Assembly (NCBI RefSeq): GCF_012275515.1
Contig: NZ_JAAZQL010000004.1
Location: 1-64,000, forward strand
DNA length: 64,000 nt
Direction: 5' to 3'
From: Novosphingobium sp. SG707
GTDB taxonomy: Bacteria > Pseudomonadota > Alphaproteobacteria > Sphingomonadales > Sphingomonadaceae
Position numbers and translations under genes: made by a program. The notes below the pieces were generated by a model, which did not search any database, was not told where the DNA came from, and worked only from the letters and a program-made list of their open reading frames with translations. Of the stretch, positions 1 to 8,301 are shown piece after piece (the first letter of the stretch is position 1; each line of letters opens with the position of its first letter).

Positions 1-15
1 AAGCCCGGAGGCGGA

Positions 16-636
16 ATGTCCATTGGTATCGCAGGGGAGTGCGAGGCGCATGGGCTACTCAAGCTGCAAAAGACGTTTGCGGCAGTTTCCATGGACCCGG
101 TGAATGCTCGCGCAAACGAACTGCTCAAATACCTCGGCTCGGTCGGAGCGGACAATGCTGAACGCTATAATGCGGCTCTTTCATTTATCGAGAGCATGGA
201 GCCGAAAAGTCAAGCAGAGGCGCTGCTGCTGGTCCAAATGTACGTTACGCATGACGCGGCAATTAGGGCACTCAGCCAGCTTGGATCGGCTGAGTGGGCT
301 CCGACAGTGCAGACGTTCGGGAACCTCGCCACGAAATTGTTACGCACCTCGCAAGGGCAAATGGAAACGTTAGCTCGAATGCGGCGCGGTGGTGAGCAAG
401 TGGTTCGCCATATCCATGTCGATAATCGCGGCGGTCAGGCTGTGATCGCTGAAAACGTCCATACCCGGGGCAATGAAAATGGAAAAAGTGACGATCAATC
501 CCGTGCAACCGGAGCAACTGGCATCGGCACCACGCTGTTTGGCAAGGACCCGCTTGGGTTCGGCGTGCCAATCTCCAGCGGTGCGGGGGAGGAAACGTTG
601 CCGAATGCACGGGGGTACCAATCCGGGCGCCCCTAA
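16..636 (+). CDS. Uncharacterised phage/mobile-element protein
   Basis: A 206-residue soluble protein with no signal peptide or membrane segment. The middle contains a conserved-looking stretch HVDNRGGQAVIAENVHTRG at about residues 134-152, which I associate with small phage- or island-borne proteins of Alphaproteobacteria; no biochemical role is known to me. The start at 16 has a GGAGG about five bases upstream, so the gene appears complete. Its last 164 bases overlap the next gene in another frame (from 473). Function unknown; assignment as mobile DNA rests on this motif and the neighbours. Confidence 0.6.
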   Translation: MSIGIAGECEAHGLLKLQKTFAAVSMDPVNARANELLKYLGSVGADNAERYNAALSFIESMEPKSQAEALLLVQMYVTHDAAIRALSQLGSAEWAPTVQTFGNLATKLLRTSQGQMETLARMRRGGEQVVRHIHVDNRGGQAVIAENVHTRGNENGKSDDQSRATGATGIGTTLFGKDPLGFGVPISSGAGEETLPNARGYQSGRP

Positions 637-730
637 AGGGAATGGCAACGCCTATAAGCATGGTGGACGGTCAGCAAAGACGCTTGCAGCAGCCAAAAAC
701 CTTAAGGAGATTGCGAGGCTGCTTCGGTAA
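473..730 (+). CDS. Small HGGxSTG-type protein with Cys/His cluster
   Basis: An 85-residue protein. Residues 21-64 carry Cys22, Cys32, Cys43 and His46 followed by HGGTNPGAPKGNGNAYKHG, the pattern of small HGGxSTG-domain proteins common on phages and genomic islands. The Cys/His spacing could bind a metal, but this is inference. The start lies inside the preceding gene (16-636) in a different frame; Met at 473 or 479 could be used. It is followed by about 185 bases with no gene. Cellular role unknown. Confidence 0.6.
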   Translation: MKMEKVTINPVQPEQLASAPRCLARTRLGSACQSPAVRGRKRCRMHGGTNPGAPKGNGNAYKHGGRSAKTLAAAKNLKEIARLLR

Positions 731-915
731 TCTCGAAGTGGCCATAGCAGTATGGTCGAAGCCCCCAAAAAGATGGCAGAACCATCCGAAAAAGATAATC
801 GCGGTTGATTAAATCGAAGATGTGTGTCATACAAATTCTGCCAGCGAAAGCAGTCCTAACGGCGTAAGGACGAGGCACTAGACAGACCACGCCAATCAAT
901 CCGCGTAGGTCTGTC

Positions 916-1140
916 ATGCCACCTCAAAGAAAATACCCTGCAGTCACATTCCGGCTTAGCGCTGATCTTCTCTGCGACATAAGGAACAACGCGGGAAAGC
1001 AAGGCCTGTCGATGGGGGCATTCATTCGAGATACCATGGCAGATGGAATGCGCGCGATGCAACAAGCCGCCACAACCAGCAAAGATGTGGCTGCAGTTGA
1101 GGTGTTTCACCCGTCGCAGGCATGGGGAGTTAACCCGTAA
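916..1140 (+). CDS. Small ribbon-helix-helix-like protein
   Basis: A 74-residue protein whose N-terminal half, starting VTFRLSADLLCDIRN, resembles the strand-helix-helix of ribbon-helix-helix DNA-binding proteins (basic strand, then two amphipathic helices to about residue 48). Its stop codon overlaps the ATG of the next gene (TAATG at 1138-1142), so the two are probably translationally coupled. Given the large phage-like gene behind it, it could be a regulator or a virion-associated small protein. No closer family is recognised. Confidence 0.55.
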   Translation: MPPQRKYPAVTFRLSADLLCDIRNNAGKQGLSMGAFIRDTMADGMRAMQQAATTSKDVAAVEVFHPSQAWGVNP

Positions 1141-4118
1141 TGGCTCAGGATAATTCTTTCGCGCATCTGATCCCATCGCAGAACAGCCCGTGGGCTCCCT
1201 TCCGCGTCGAAAGCGAAAAAACCTCTACCCAAGGCAACCCATTTGCGCACTTGATTCCATCTCAAGAGGCTCCTTCTCCTGGCCCAATTTACGGCCCGGC
1301 TGCAACGACTATCCAGCAAAATGCAGACAAACGAGCGGATAGTGCTGAGGCGCGAGCTCGGCGCGACCAGCAATTGCAAGAGGACAAATTCAGGCGCGAC
1401 CAACAAGAGTGGCAAGCCACGCACAATCCAGATGGCACGCCCAAAAAAGATGAATTTGGAAATGAAGCCCAGCAAAAAGCGTCTGGTTTCTACGGGCGAA
1501 TGGAGCAGGCCGAGCGAGAATGGCTAGCCCTGCCCGATGATGCAAAATCGCCTCGTGGTTTGGTGCGTCAAGCCATGCATACCTCTGCGCCTGATCTTGA
1601 AAACACGTTTTTAAATAGCAACGAGCGGCAACGGGCAGACCAGGCAGTAGAGAACTTTATCGCAGCACAGCTACGCCTTGAATCTGGAGCCGCGATCAGT
1701 CCTGCCGAATTTGATAGGCAATACCATATTTTTTTCCCGATGCCGGGTGATGGTAAAGAAGTAATTGCCCAGAAAGCTCGCGCCCGCGCTCAGGCGATTG
1801 ATGCAATGAAAATCGCGGCCGGGCCTTTGGCGGATAAGGCCCGTGCGACGTTGCAGCCTGTAGAGGGACAGCCGCGACAAGATCAGGGCGGCTTATTGAG
1901 CTCACCTTCTGCCTCTGGCGGCCCTTCAGGCGGATCTGGCCCCGGTGGCGGCATCAATACGCCTGACATGCGCGGCGGCCTTCCGGTGGGGACTGGCATC
2001 AAATTCGGCATGGATGGCAGCGACAATGGTCCCTTCAACCGCGAGGAATACCTTCAGAAGAATTTCGGCATCAATGCCGATCAGGAAGCGAAAGCCCTTG
2101 CCTTCCTGAATGCCAATCTGCGCAATCCCGGCCTCACTCCTGACGCCATCAAGGGATGGTATCAGCAGAATGGCATTCCTGCGCCCAGCCAAGCCGATCT
2201 GGATCGCATGGCACAGGACGCGCAAAAAGGCGTGCAGTTCCAGCCTATCGATACGAGTGAGGCCGAAAAGGCGCATCTCAACCAGCTTCAGATGAACCTC
2301 GACAAGCGAGGCTATAACCCGACCAGTGCAGGGTCTTACGCAAGCCGCGCATTGACCGGTGCCGAGCTTGGCCTGTCCGATGAAATTGAAGGAATTGGTG
2401 GCGCTGTCAAAAATGCGTTTTCCGATAAGGGGCTTGCTTCCGGGTACATTGAGGCCCGCGACACCGCAAGGCTTGCTCAGGAGCAGGCGCGGGAGAAACA
2501 GGGGCTGCTTGGATATGCCGCCGAATTTGGGGGCGGCCTTGTCCCCGGCTTGGCCACTGGTGGGACCGGATCAGCGCTTAAGACCGGTGCGGCCCTCGGT
2601 GGTATCGCAGGCTATGGCTATGGCCAAGGTTTGGGCGGTTCGGCGCTTGGCGCTGTCACTGGCGCAGGTCTTGGCGCTGCCCTCGGGGCCGGTGGGCAGA
2701 AGTTGACGGATATAGCCTTGGCTCGTCAGGCCTCCCGCGCCGCTGCGCCAGCCAGTGATGGGGCGCAGGTCATTCAGGCTGCGGATAATCTGAATGCAAA
2801 GCTTGGAACATCCATCAATCCCATGCCTGCCGATGTAGCAGGCCCCGGCATTCGAAACGTGACCGGAGGCGCGGCGAAATTCCCGCTTTCCGCCCAGCCC
2901 ATCGTTAAGGGCGCGCAAAAGGTCACGCAAGAGGCCGAAAAGGCACGCGATGCGATTGCCTCTTTGGTTGGCAAGCCCACCGAATTGGAGACGGCAGGCG
3001 AAGCGGCCTTGACCGGTGCGCAAAAGTTCATCCAGAGCAGCCGCAGCAAAGTGAACGCGCTTTACGATAAGGCGCGCCAGCTTGGCGGGCAAGAGCCTGT
3101 CGACTTGGTCAATGCCCGCGCGGCGCTTGATCGCAATATCGCTGAACTGGAACAGACGCCGGGCGGCGCAGCGGGATTGTCTGAGCTCAAGGCCCTGCGC
3201 ACTCAGCTCGATCAAGCCTATCCCGTTGAAGGCGTGAAAAACATGCGCACCCAACTGCGCGACAAGTTCATGCAAGATGGTCTGCGCGGTTCTGATCTGG
3301 AACGGCGCATCGGCACAGTGCTTGATGCGGCGGAAACTGACATTGTTGACAGCCTGAATGCCGCAGGGAAGGCTAAAGCCGCAACTGCCTATGCCGATGC
3401 CGCAGCGGCGCATAAGGAGCGCGTGCAACTGATCGATACGGTTCTCTCCCCTATTATCGGTGCTAAAGGATCTGCGCCGCGATCAGGCGAAGAGATTATG
3501 GCCGCACTCAATTCGGCCACACAGCGCAACAATGCGCGGCTTGGACGTTTCCTGAACGCCCTCCCGGCAGAGGATGCGGCAACCGTGCGGGCCACTGTGA
3601 TCTCGCGGCTTGGCACAGCCTCTAAGGGGCAGCAGAACGCAGAAGGTACCGCATTCAGTTTGCCGCAATTCCTGACGCAATGGAATGCTATGACGCCGGG
3701 GGCTAAGCGCAGCCTGTTCAGCGCTGATGTTCGCTCTTCTTTGGATGATCTGGCAAAGGTCGCTCAGGGTACGAAAGAGGCGCAGAGGTTTGCCAATTTC
3801 CCCAATACAGGCTCTGCCATCGGCCTTGCTACAAGCGGCGCTGCCGCAACTGGCATCATCGCGCATCCGTTTCTCACGATCAGCGGCGCTCTTGCACAAT
3901 ATGGCGGCGGGCGGCTGCTTGCATCTCCAGCCTTTGCCCGCTGGTTGGCGCGAATGCCGCAGATTAAGCCTAGTGCCATGCCTAATTACATTCGCAAGCT
4001 ATCAACCATTGGGGCAGCAGAAGGCGGCGCATTGGGCGATATTGAGGGACTACAAAATTATCTGATGTCGAATCTTAACGCTGGAAAGGTTGAAAAACCT
4101 GGTAGGTTACAAAAATGA
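1140..4118 (+). CDS. Large phage virion / DNA-ejection-like protein
   Basis: A 992-residue protein. Two copies of FAHLIPSQ occur at residues 7-14 and 35-42, a repeat type I associate with podophage-like structural proteins. Residues about 65-130 are charged and rich in Arg, Gln and Glu, likely helical. Residues about 456-520 form a long Gly/Ala-rich hydrophobic tract resembling the glycine-zipper segments of phage internal or ejection proteins. The C-terminal half is again helical and charged. It starts by overlap with the upstream small gene. No catalytic motif was recognised, and no terminase, portal or capsid gene is present here, so it looks like part of a remnant. Exact role uncertain. 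Confidence 0.6.
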   Translation: MAQDNSFAHLIPSQNSPWAPFRVESEKTSTQGNPFAHLIPSQEAPSPGPIYGPAATTIQQNADKRADSAEARARRDQQLQEDKFRRDQQEWQATHNPDGTPKKDEFGNEAQQKASGFYGRMEQAEREWLALPDDAKSPRGLVRQAMHTSAPDLENTFLNSNERQRADQAVENFIAAQLRLESGAAISPAEFDRQYHIFFPMPGDGKEVIAQKARARAQAIDAMKIAAGPLADKARATLQPVEGQPRQDQGGLLSSPSASGGPSGGSGPGGGINTPDMRGGLPVGTGIKFGMDGSDNGPFNREEYLQKNFGINADQEAKALAFLNANLRNPGLTPDAIKGWYQQNGIPAPSQADLDRMAQDAQKGVQFQPIDTSEAEKAHLNQLQMNLDKRGYNPTSAGSYASRALTGAELGLSDEIEGIGGAVKNAFSDKGLASGYIEARDTARLAQEQAREKQGLLGYAAEFGGGLVPGLATGGTGSALKTGAALGGIAGYGYGQGLGGSALGAVTGAGLGAALGAGGQKLTDIALARQASRAAAPASDGAQVIQAADNLNAKLGTSINPMPADVAGPGIRNVTGGAAKFPLSAQPIVKGAQKVTQEAEKARDAIASLVGKPTELETAGEAALTGAQKFIQSSRSKVNALYDKARQLGGQEPVDLVNARAALDRNIAELEQTPGGAAGLSELKALRTQLDQAYPVEGVKNMRTQLRDKFMQDGLRGSDLERRIGTVLDAAETDIVDSLNAAGKAKAATAYADAAAAHKERVQLIDTVLSPIIGAKGSAPRSGEEIMAALNSATQRNNARLGRFLNALPAEDAATVRATVISRLGTASKGQQNAEGTAFSLPQFLTQWNAMTPGAKRSLFSADVRSSLDDLAKVAQGTKEAQRFANFPNTGSAIGLATSGAAATGIIAHPFLTISGALAQYGGGRLLASPAFARWLARMPQIKPSAMPNYIRKLSTIGAAEGGALGDIEGLQNYLMSNLNAGKVEKPGRLQK

Positions 4119-4231
4119 GATAGAATAGCGCGCTCAAAGAGTTATGAAATATACCTCTATCCCAACGCCATAAGTGACGAGATAGGCTAGCCTTGCTAAG
4201 CCACAGAGGTGGAATTTGTGGAGGGCACGTC

Positions 4232-4504
4232 ATGGGAATAACCGCTTTATTGTTGCTCGCCGGGGCTGCAACCAGCAAGCCAGATCCTTGGAGTCCATTT
4301 CGGCATCTCATCCCGAAGCCAGACCGGCGCCCTGCCACAATGATCATTTCAAATCATCAAATGATTAAGACCATATCCTATAAAACAATGGATCAGTGCG
4401 AGCGAGCGCGCGCATATGTGAAGGGCCCTGATGCAGGAGATCGTGCACCAAATGGGGCCGTTTATGGGCCGCCCGGGATAATCTATGCCTGCTTGCCGCG
4501 ATGA
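4232..4504 (+). CDS. Small secreted-like protein of the phage remnant
   Basis: A 90-residue protein. I chose the ATG at 4232 because GGAGGG lies about six bases upstream and the protein then starts with a short hydrophobic leader (MGITALLLLAGAA), which could be a signal peptide or membrane anchor. Residues 21-30 read SPFRHLIPKP, echoing the FAHLIP motif of the large upstream gene, which suggests the two work on the same partner. Two Cys residues near DQCERARAYV and at the C-terminus (ACLPR) could pair in the periplasm. Function unknown. Confidence 0.55.
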   Translation: MGITALLLLAGAATSKPDPWSPFRHLIPKPDRRPATMIISNHQMIKTISYKTMDQCERARAYVKGPDAGDRAPNGAVYGPPGIIYACLPR

Positions 4505-4991
4505 GCCGAGCCTTCTCGAAACCGCCAGCGACAACCTTCAGGAGCAACTGGAGCGCTTCAAGAGCGAGGATTAGAGCCAGGTGATGCCCAATGCCGTAGA
4601 GGCTGGAGAAGATGTGGAGCAGGCACAAAAGGATTTGAAAGAGGCGACGGATGAATAAGCCGGCCGAGTTCGTGAGGCCGGGACGGGCAGGTACGGAAAA
4701 GAGTAACGCGCCGACTGGTGCCCAGAGCCCCAAACACCAGCCGACGCGCCCCCACCCCGAATTGGTAGCCATGAGCGGGGACGTTCGGCTTAGCAGGGCA
4801 ATCCTGCCGGTGGGATGAAGCGTGGGGTCAGGCGGGGTTCAAACAGATTAGCAGGCCTTAAGCTGCGGTCGATCAATAGAGCATCACTGGAAGCATTAGC
4901 GTCAGATCGCCCGTCAGCCTAACTAACGATTCGCTTCGATAGGAGGAGGGTGATATTCAATGCCCTGCACGATCTCCCCGGGAGAACGCCA
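4505..4991. other. Gene-poor stretch between phage gene and transposase
   Basis: No convincing gene. Two tiny open frames (4485-4574, 29 codons, and 4584-4658, 24 codons) are rich in Glu, Gln and Lys and could be remnants of a small helical protein. A short hairpin with CTGGTG/CACCAG arms lies near 4715-4740. AGGAGGAGG at 4941-4949 sits ahead of the transposase, but an ATG at 4960 is out of its frame. Terminal inverted repeats of the IS element must lie in this stretch, but I could not identify them by eye. Confidence 0.4.
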
Positions 4992-6659
4992 ATGCATACC
5001 GATCCAACCCTATGGTCGCGTGTTCGGCAAAGCGTCCTTGCTGATGGTCAATCAATCCACAGGACAGCTCGCCGGGAGAAATTGAGCCGCAACACCGTCA
5101 GGAAAATGCTCCACCTTGATCGGCCGCCGCGATATATCCGGGCGCCCCGCTCAACATCGATCACCGGTTTTGAGGCAGCCATCGGCACAATCCTTGCTGA
5201 AGATGAGGAGCGACCCCAGCGGGAACGCCACAGCGCAGCTTCAATATTCAGGGAACTCCGTGATCACCATGGCTATCGTGGAGGCTACGGCAGTGTCCGC
5301 CGCTACTGTCGTAGCGTTCAGGTTACCCAACTGCCTGTTCTGGTGCGGCCAGCCGGTGCTGTGGGGCCCATAGAAAGCCTTGCCATCAATAAAGGGCCAA
5401 AGGCCTACAGACTCGAACCCGAAGCGCTAACGGGCTCGGTCGATATAATGCTCCGGCTGCATCGCGACCGCAGAGCGGAGCGTGCCGCCGAAGCATCGGA
5501 TTGGATCAACAGGCTGCGCGGTGACCGGGCGGGCATGGCTTTCCATGGGGCGCCCGCCTTGGTGAAACCCTTGCTGGATGCCGTCCACTCCACCCAAAAG
5601 CGAAAACGGGATAAAGCCGTCACGGCGTTGGCGCACGAGCAGGGCTTTGCACTCCGGCGTATCAGCGCATGCCTTGGCACCAGCCGGAATACTTGTCGTG
5701 GCTATCTGCGCTCTTATCTGGCGGGCGGCGTGGAAGCGCTGCTGGCGCCGGTGACAAGAGCCCAGCGCAAAGCCGATGAAAAAGAGCTGAAGGCAGCAGT
5801 CTTCCGCACCCTGCACCAGCCACCGAAGGAGCACGGGATCAATCGTACGTCCTGGATCATGAGCGAATTGCAGGCGACGTTGGAGCAGCAAGGATTCCCG
5901 GTCGGGCGTTACGTCCTGGGCCAGATCATCCGAGACGCTGGCTGGAAATGGCGCAAGGCAAAGATCGTGCTCACCTCACAAGATCCGGCATATCGAGAAC
6001 GGCTGGCCGCAGTTCAGACCATTTTGGCAAACCTGACACCCGACGAGGCGTTCTTCTCGATTGATGAGTTCGGGCCATTTGCGGTGAAGATGAAGGCTGG
6101 ACGGACCCTCGGACCACCTGACACCCAAAAGACGGTGCCGCAGTGGCAGAAGTCCAAGGGCTGCATGATCATGACCGCCGCGCTCGAACTGAGCGGCAAC
6201 CAGGTCACCCATTTTTACAGCGAGAGGAAAAACACGGCTGAAATGCTCCGCATGATGGATGTTCTGTTGGAACGCTATGCCGACCGACAGACCCTCTACC
6301 TCTCATGGGACGCGGCATCTTGGCACATTTCCAAGAAGCTCAAACAGCGGATTGAGGAGCATAACGCGCTGGCGGTGGCTACCAGCCTACCCCGCGTGGA
6401 AACGGCACCGCTACCGGCTGGGGCGCAATTCCTGAACGTCATTGAAGCGGTGTTCAGCGGCATGGCGCGGGCGATCATCCACAACAGCGACTATCCGTCG
6501 GTTGAGGCCGTGCGCAAAGCAATTGATCGGTATTTCGACGAACGAAACCAGTATTTCCGGGATAACCCTAAGCGCGCGGGCAATCGGATCTGGGGCAATG
6601 AACGAGCGCCAGCGGTCTTTACCGATAGCAACAATTGCAAGGAGCCGGGGTGGCGGTAA
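4992..6659 (+). CDS. IS630-type transposase with IstA-like N-terminal extension
   Basis: A 555-residue DDE transposase. The C-terminal catalytic domain shows IS630 signatures: Asp358 in FFSIDEFGPF, Asp440 in LYLSWDAASWH and Glu485 in FLNVIEAVFSG, so the triad is intact. A second helix-turn-helix (about residues 215-260, RISACLGTSRNTCRGYL) precedes it. The first 110 residues instead resemble IS21 IstA: a SRNTVRKML helix-turn-helix followed by a GYxGGYGSVRRYCR region. The protein is therefore much longer than a typical 330-360-residue IS630 transposase. ATG 4992 has GGGAGA about seven bases upstream; a GTG at 4950 is in frame but sits directly against the purine tract. Element ends were not resolved. 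Confidence 0.9.
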   Translation: MHTDPTLWSRVRQSVLADGQSIHRTARREKLSRNTVRKMLHLDRPPRYIRAPRSTSITGFEAAIGTILAEDEERPQRERHSAASIFRELRDHHGYRGGYGSVRRYCRSVQVTQLPVLVRPAGAVGPIESLAINKGPKAYRLEPEALTGSVDIMLRLHRDRRAERAAEASDWINRLRGDRAGMAFHGAPALVKPLLDAVHSTQKRKRDKAVTALAHEQGFALRRISACLGTSRNTCRGYLRSYLAGGVEALLAPVTRAQRKADEKELKAAVFRTLHQPPKEHGINRTSWIMSELQATLEQQGFPVGRYVLGQIIRDAGWKWRKAKIVLTSQDPAYRERLAAVQTILANLTPDEAFFSIDEFGPFAVKMKAGRTLGPPDTQKTVPQWQKSKGCMIMTAALELSGNQVTHFYSERKNTAEMLRMMDVLLERYADRQTLYLSWDAASWHISKKLKQRIEEHNALAVATSLPRVETAPLPAGAQFLNVIEAVFSGMARAIIHNSDYPSVEAVRKAIDRYFDERNQYFRDNPKRAGNRIWGNERAPAVFTDSNNCKEPGWR

Positions 6660-6758
6660 TGAAGGCTATACCCTGAAGCTACGGTTGTGATGGAGGTGGT
6701 GGGGGAAAAGGGTAAATGGGGATTGCCCGCAACCGGCTGGCAGCCCTAAGAACAAAAC

Positions 6759-7187
6759 ATGCCGCTTCTGTATTATCCTTCGCCGGGCGAGATCGTTCTC
6801 TGTGATTATAAGACGGGCTTCATCGAGCCGGAAATGGTAAAAGCGCGCCCGGTCGTAGTGGTTTCACCGCGTTTGCGCCGGAGAAGCAATCTAGTTGCAG
6901 TTGTTCCTTTGAGCACCACTGAGCCGAATCCTACTGAACTGCATCATCACAAGATCGCTCTGGCAGTGCCGCTCCCTGCTCCTTTCGATGCGCCTATTAT
7001 GTGGGCGAAGTGTGATATGGTAGCAACAGTGAGTCTTGCTCGTTTGGACCGCTTCAAGGATGGAAGAACCCCGGGTGGCGGCGGGCGTAGATATCGGACA
7101 GGCCGCCTAGCTGATGATGATCTCATCGAGGTTCGAAAGGGTATTTTGCATGGGCTGGGCCTCGGTTCATTGACCCTTCACCTTTGA
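6759..7187 (+). CDS. PemK/MazF-family toxin, orphan
   Basis: A 142-residue protein that begins PSPGEIVLCDYKTGF and continues with KARPVVVVSPR and VAVVPLSTTEP, the barrel core of PemK/MazF-type endoribonucleases. Family members cleave mRNA and are normally neutralised by an upstream antitoxin. Only 99 bases separate it from the transposase and no antitoxin frame is present there; the next downstream item is a HigA fragment, which belongs to another toxin family. The ribosome site is weak. Either it is a solitary family member, as often seen in Alphaproteobacteria, or its antitoxin was lost. Activity unknown. Confidence 0.85.
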   Translation: MPLLYYPSPGEIVLCDYKTGFIEPEMVKARPVVVVSPRLRRRSNLVAVVPLSTTEPNPTELHHHKIALAVPLPAPFDAPIMWAKCDMVATVSLARLDRFKDGRTPGGGGRRYRTGRLADDDLIEVRKGILHGLGLGSLTLHL

Positions 7188-7411
7188 GAGACTATATCCT
7201 TGGCTGTTCCCGCTCTGCTTCTGCATCGGGCTTGGAGACTGCATCTTAATCGGTGCAGCGGGCCTCGCGTCGGCGATAACAAGCTTGTGAGGTCGTCGAT
7301 GTGTTCGGAAGGCCCTGTCGGAAACGGCGGGGCCTTCGCGATTCTAATCGCCTTGCCCTCAAGCTCATTGCGGCAATGGCGCCTGCCCCTTCCGGGAGGC
7401 TTTCATATCGT

Positions 7412-7545
7412 TCAGGCCGCGAGCACCAGACGCTCGACCTCAATCTCGTCCCATGCGCGCGGGCCTGAGCAAGCTCATAGGCCGCCTGCATCCGCAGCAG
7501 CGTGTCAGCCTTGACGCCAAAGCCCTTCTCGAAGCGGATCGTCAT
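7412..7545 (-). pseudogene. Frameshifted C-terminal remnant of a HigA antitoxin
   Basis: On the minus strand the frame from 7545 reads TIRFEKGFGVKADTLLRMQ then AAYELAQARAHG, the typical C-terminal part of HigA-family antitoxins (AxAIRxEKAFG...LQxAYDLAQAR). After AQARAHG the frame is lost; shifting by one base restores a normal-looking tail DEIEVERLVLAA and a stop at 7412-7414. So one base appears missing. The upstream part that should encode the helix-turn-helix is absent and an in-frame TAG precedes the fragment. It is thus truncated and frameshifted, and no HigB toxin is nearby. Confidence 0.65.
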
Positions 7546-7671
7546 ACCGTGCAGCTACGGTCGAATCATCGCCACTCCGCGAAATTGCTTCGCCTGATGC
7601 CTATCTGATGCCTGGAAACAAAATCGGCGACCCAAGCCCAACTCGGATCGCCACTAAGCATCTGAAAAAAT

Positions 7672-7748
7672 TGGTGCACCCGGCGGGATTCGAACCCACG
7701 GCCCTCAGATTAGGAATCTGATGCTCTATCCTGCTGAGCTACGGATGC
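7672..7748 (-). tRNA. tRNA-Arg (anticodon CCT)
   Basis: Reverse complement folds as a 77-nt tRNA including an encoded CCA. The acceptor stem is GCATCCG paired with CGGGTGC (one G-T pair), the anticodon loop is TTCCTAA giving anticodon CCT, and the T arm contains GTTCGAATC. It decodes AGG, a rare codon in GC-rich genomes. Its 3' end faces the mobile region to the left, making it the probable attachment site. Confidence 0.95.
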
Positions 7749-7809
7749 ACGCGGGAGAGGCCATAATGGGGCCTGCGCGCTCTGGCAACCACCGCCGCGC
7801 ACAAAAGCC

Positions 7810-8295
7810 TCAGTTAATCTCGTCAGGCGGGGCCACAGGGATCAGCAAGGGCATGATCTCAACCCCTTCCTCGACAAGGGCCTTCGCGTCCTGCAGACTG
7901 GCCTGACCATGGATGGGGGCGGGTTCCTTGTCGCCGTAATGCATGGCGCGCGCGTCCTCGACGAAATTCCTGCCGACCCAGCGCGAGGATTTGATCGCCT
8001 CGGCCTGCGCCTGGGCGATGGCGGCAAAGGCGGCCTGCAATTTCTCGCGCGCCTCAGGCGGAAGGACGGGCGGCGGCGGGCTGGCCGCAGGCGCCGGTAC
8101 GGGAACAGCCGCGCCCTGCTGATTGCCCTTGCGGTTCAGACGCGGGGCCATCGGGGCCTTGATCACATCATGGCTGTCGCATTGCGGACAAGTCACGAGG
8201 CCGCGCTGCTGCTGGCCCGAAAAATCCTCCGAGGAGGCGAACCAGCCCTCAAAACGATGCCCGTGGTTACGGCAAATAAGATCGAACACAATCAT
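7810..8295 (-). CDS. DUF1178 family protein
   Basis: A 161-residue cytoplasmic protein. The N-terminus MIVFDLICRNHGHRFEGWF and a CPQC pair (Cys36, Cys39, with Cys8 and nearby His) form the zinc-ribbon-like head of DUF1178; a Pro/Ala-rich linker (about 62-80) leads to a conserved C-terminal helix region with ARAMHYGDKEP and a tail of the form ALVEEGVEIMPLL. Function unknown. It is last in a tight minus-strand operon, starting seven bases after the nitrilase-type gene, an arrangement I recall as frequent in Sphingomonadales. Confidence 0.9.
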   Translation of the reverse strand: MIVFDLICRNHGHRFEGWFASSEDFSGQQQRGLVTCPQCDSHDVIKAPMAPRLNRKGNQQGAAVPVPAPAASPPPPVLPPEAREKLQAAFAAIAQAQAEAIKSSRWVGRNFVEDARAMHYGDKEPAPIHGQASLQDAKALVEEGVEIMPLLIPVAPPDEIN

Positions 8296-8301
8296 CGAAA
8301 G

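Larger units (their letters stand above)
1..7671. mobile_element. Decayed phage/IS-rich mobile region next to tRNA-Arg
   Basis: This stretch holds phage-type small genes, a long phage virion-like gene, an IS630-type transposase, an orphan PemK-like toxin and a broken HigA tail. No housekeeping gene is visible until the tRNA-Arg that begins at 7672. The tRNA is on the minus strand, so its 3' end faces this region; that is the usual geometry for islands that integrate at tRNA 3' ends. The left limit lies outside the window. I found no integrase and no second copy of the tRNA 3' end inside the window, so the integration model is inference. Confidence 0.6.

Noticed and set aside
4505..6758. Terminal inverted repeats and TA duplication of the IS630-type element
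   Set aside because: I compared both flanks by eye and found no convincing matching ends, so none is annotated.
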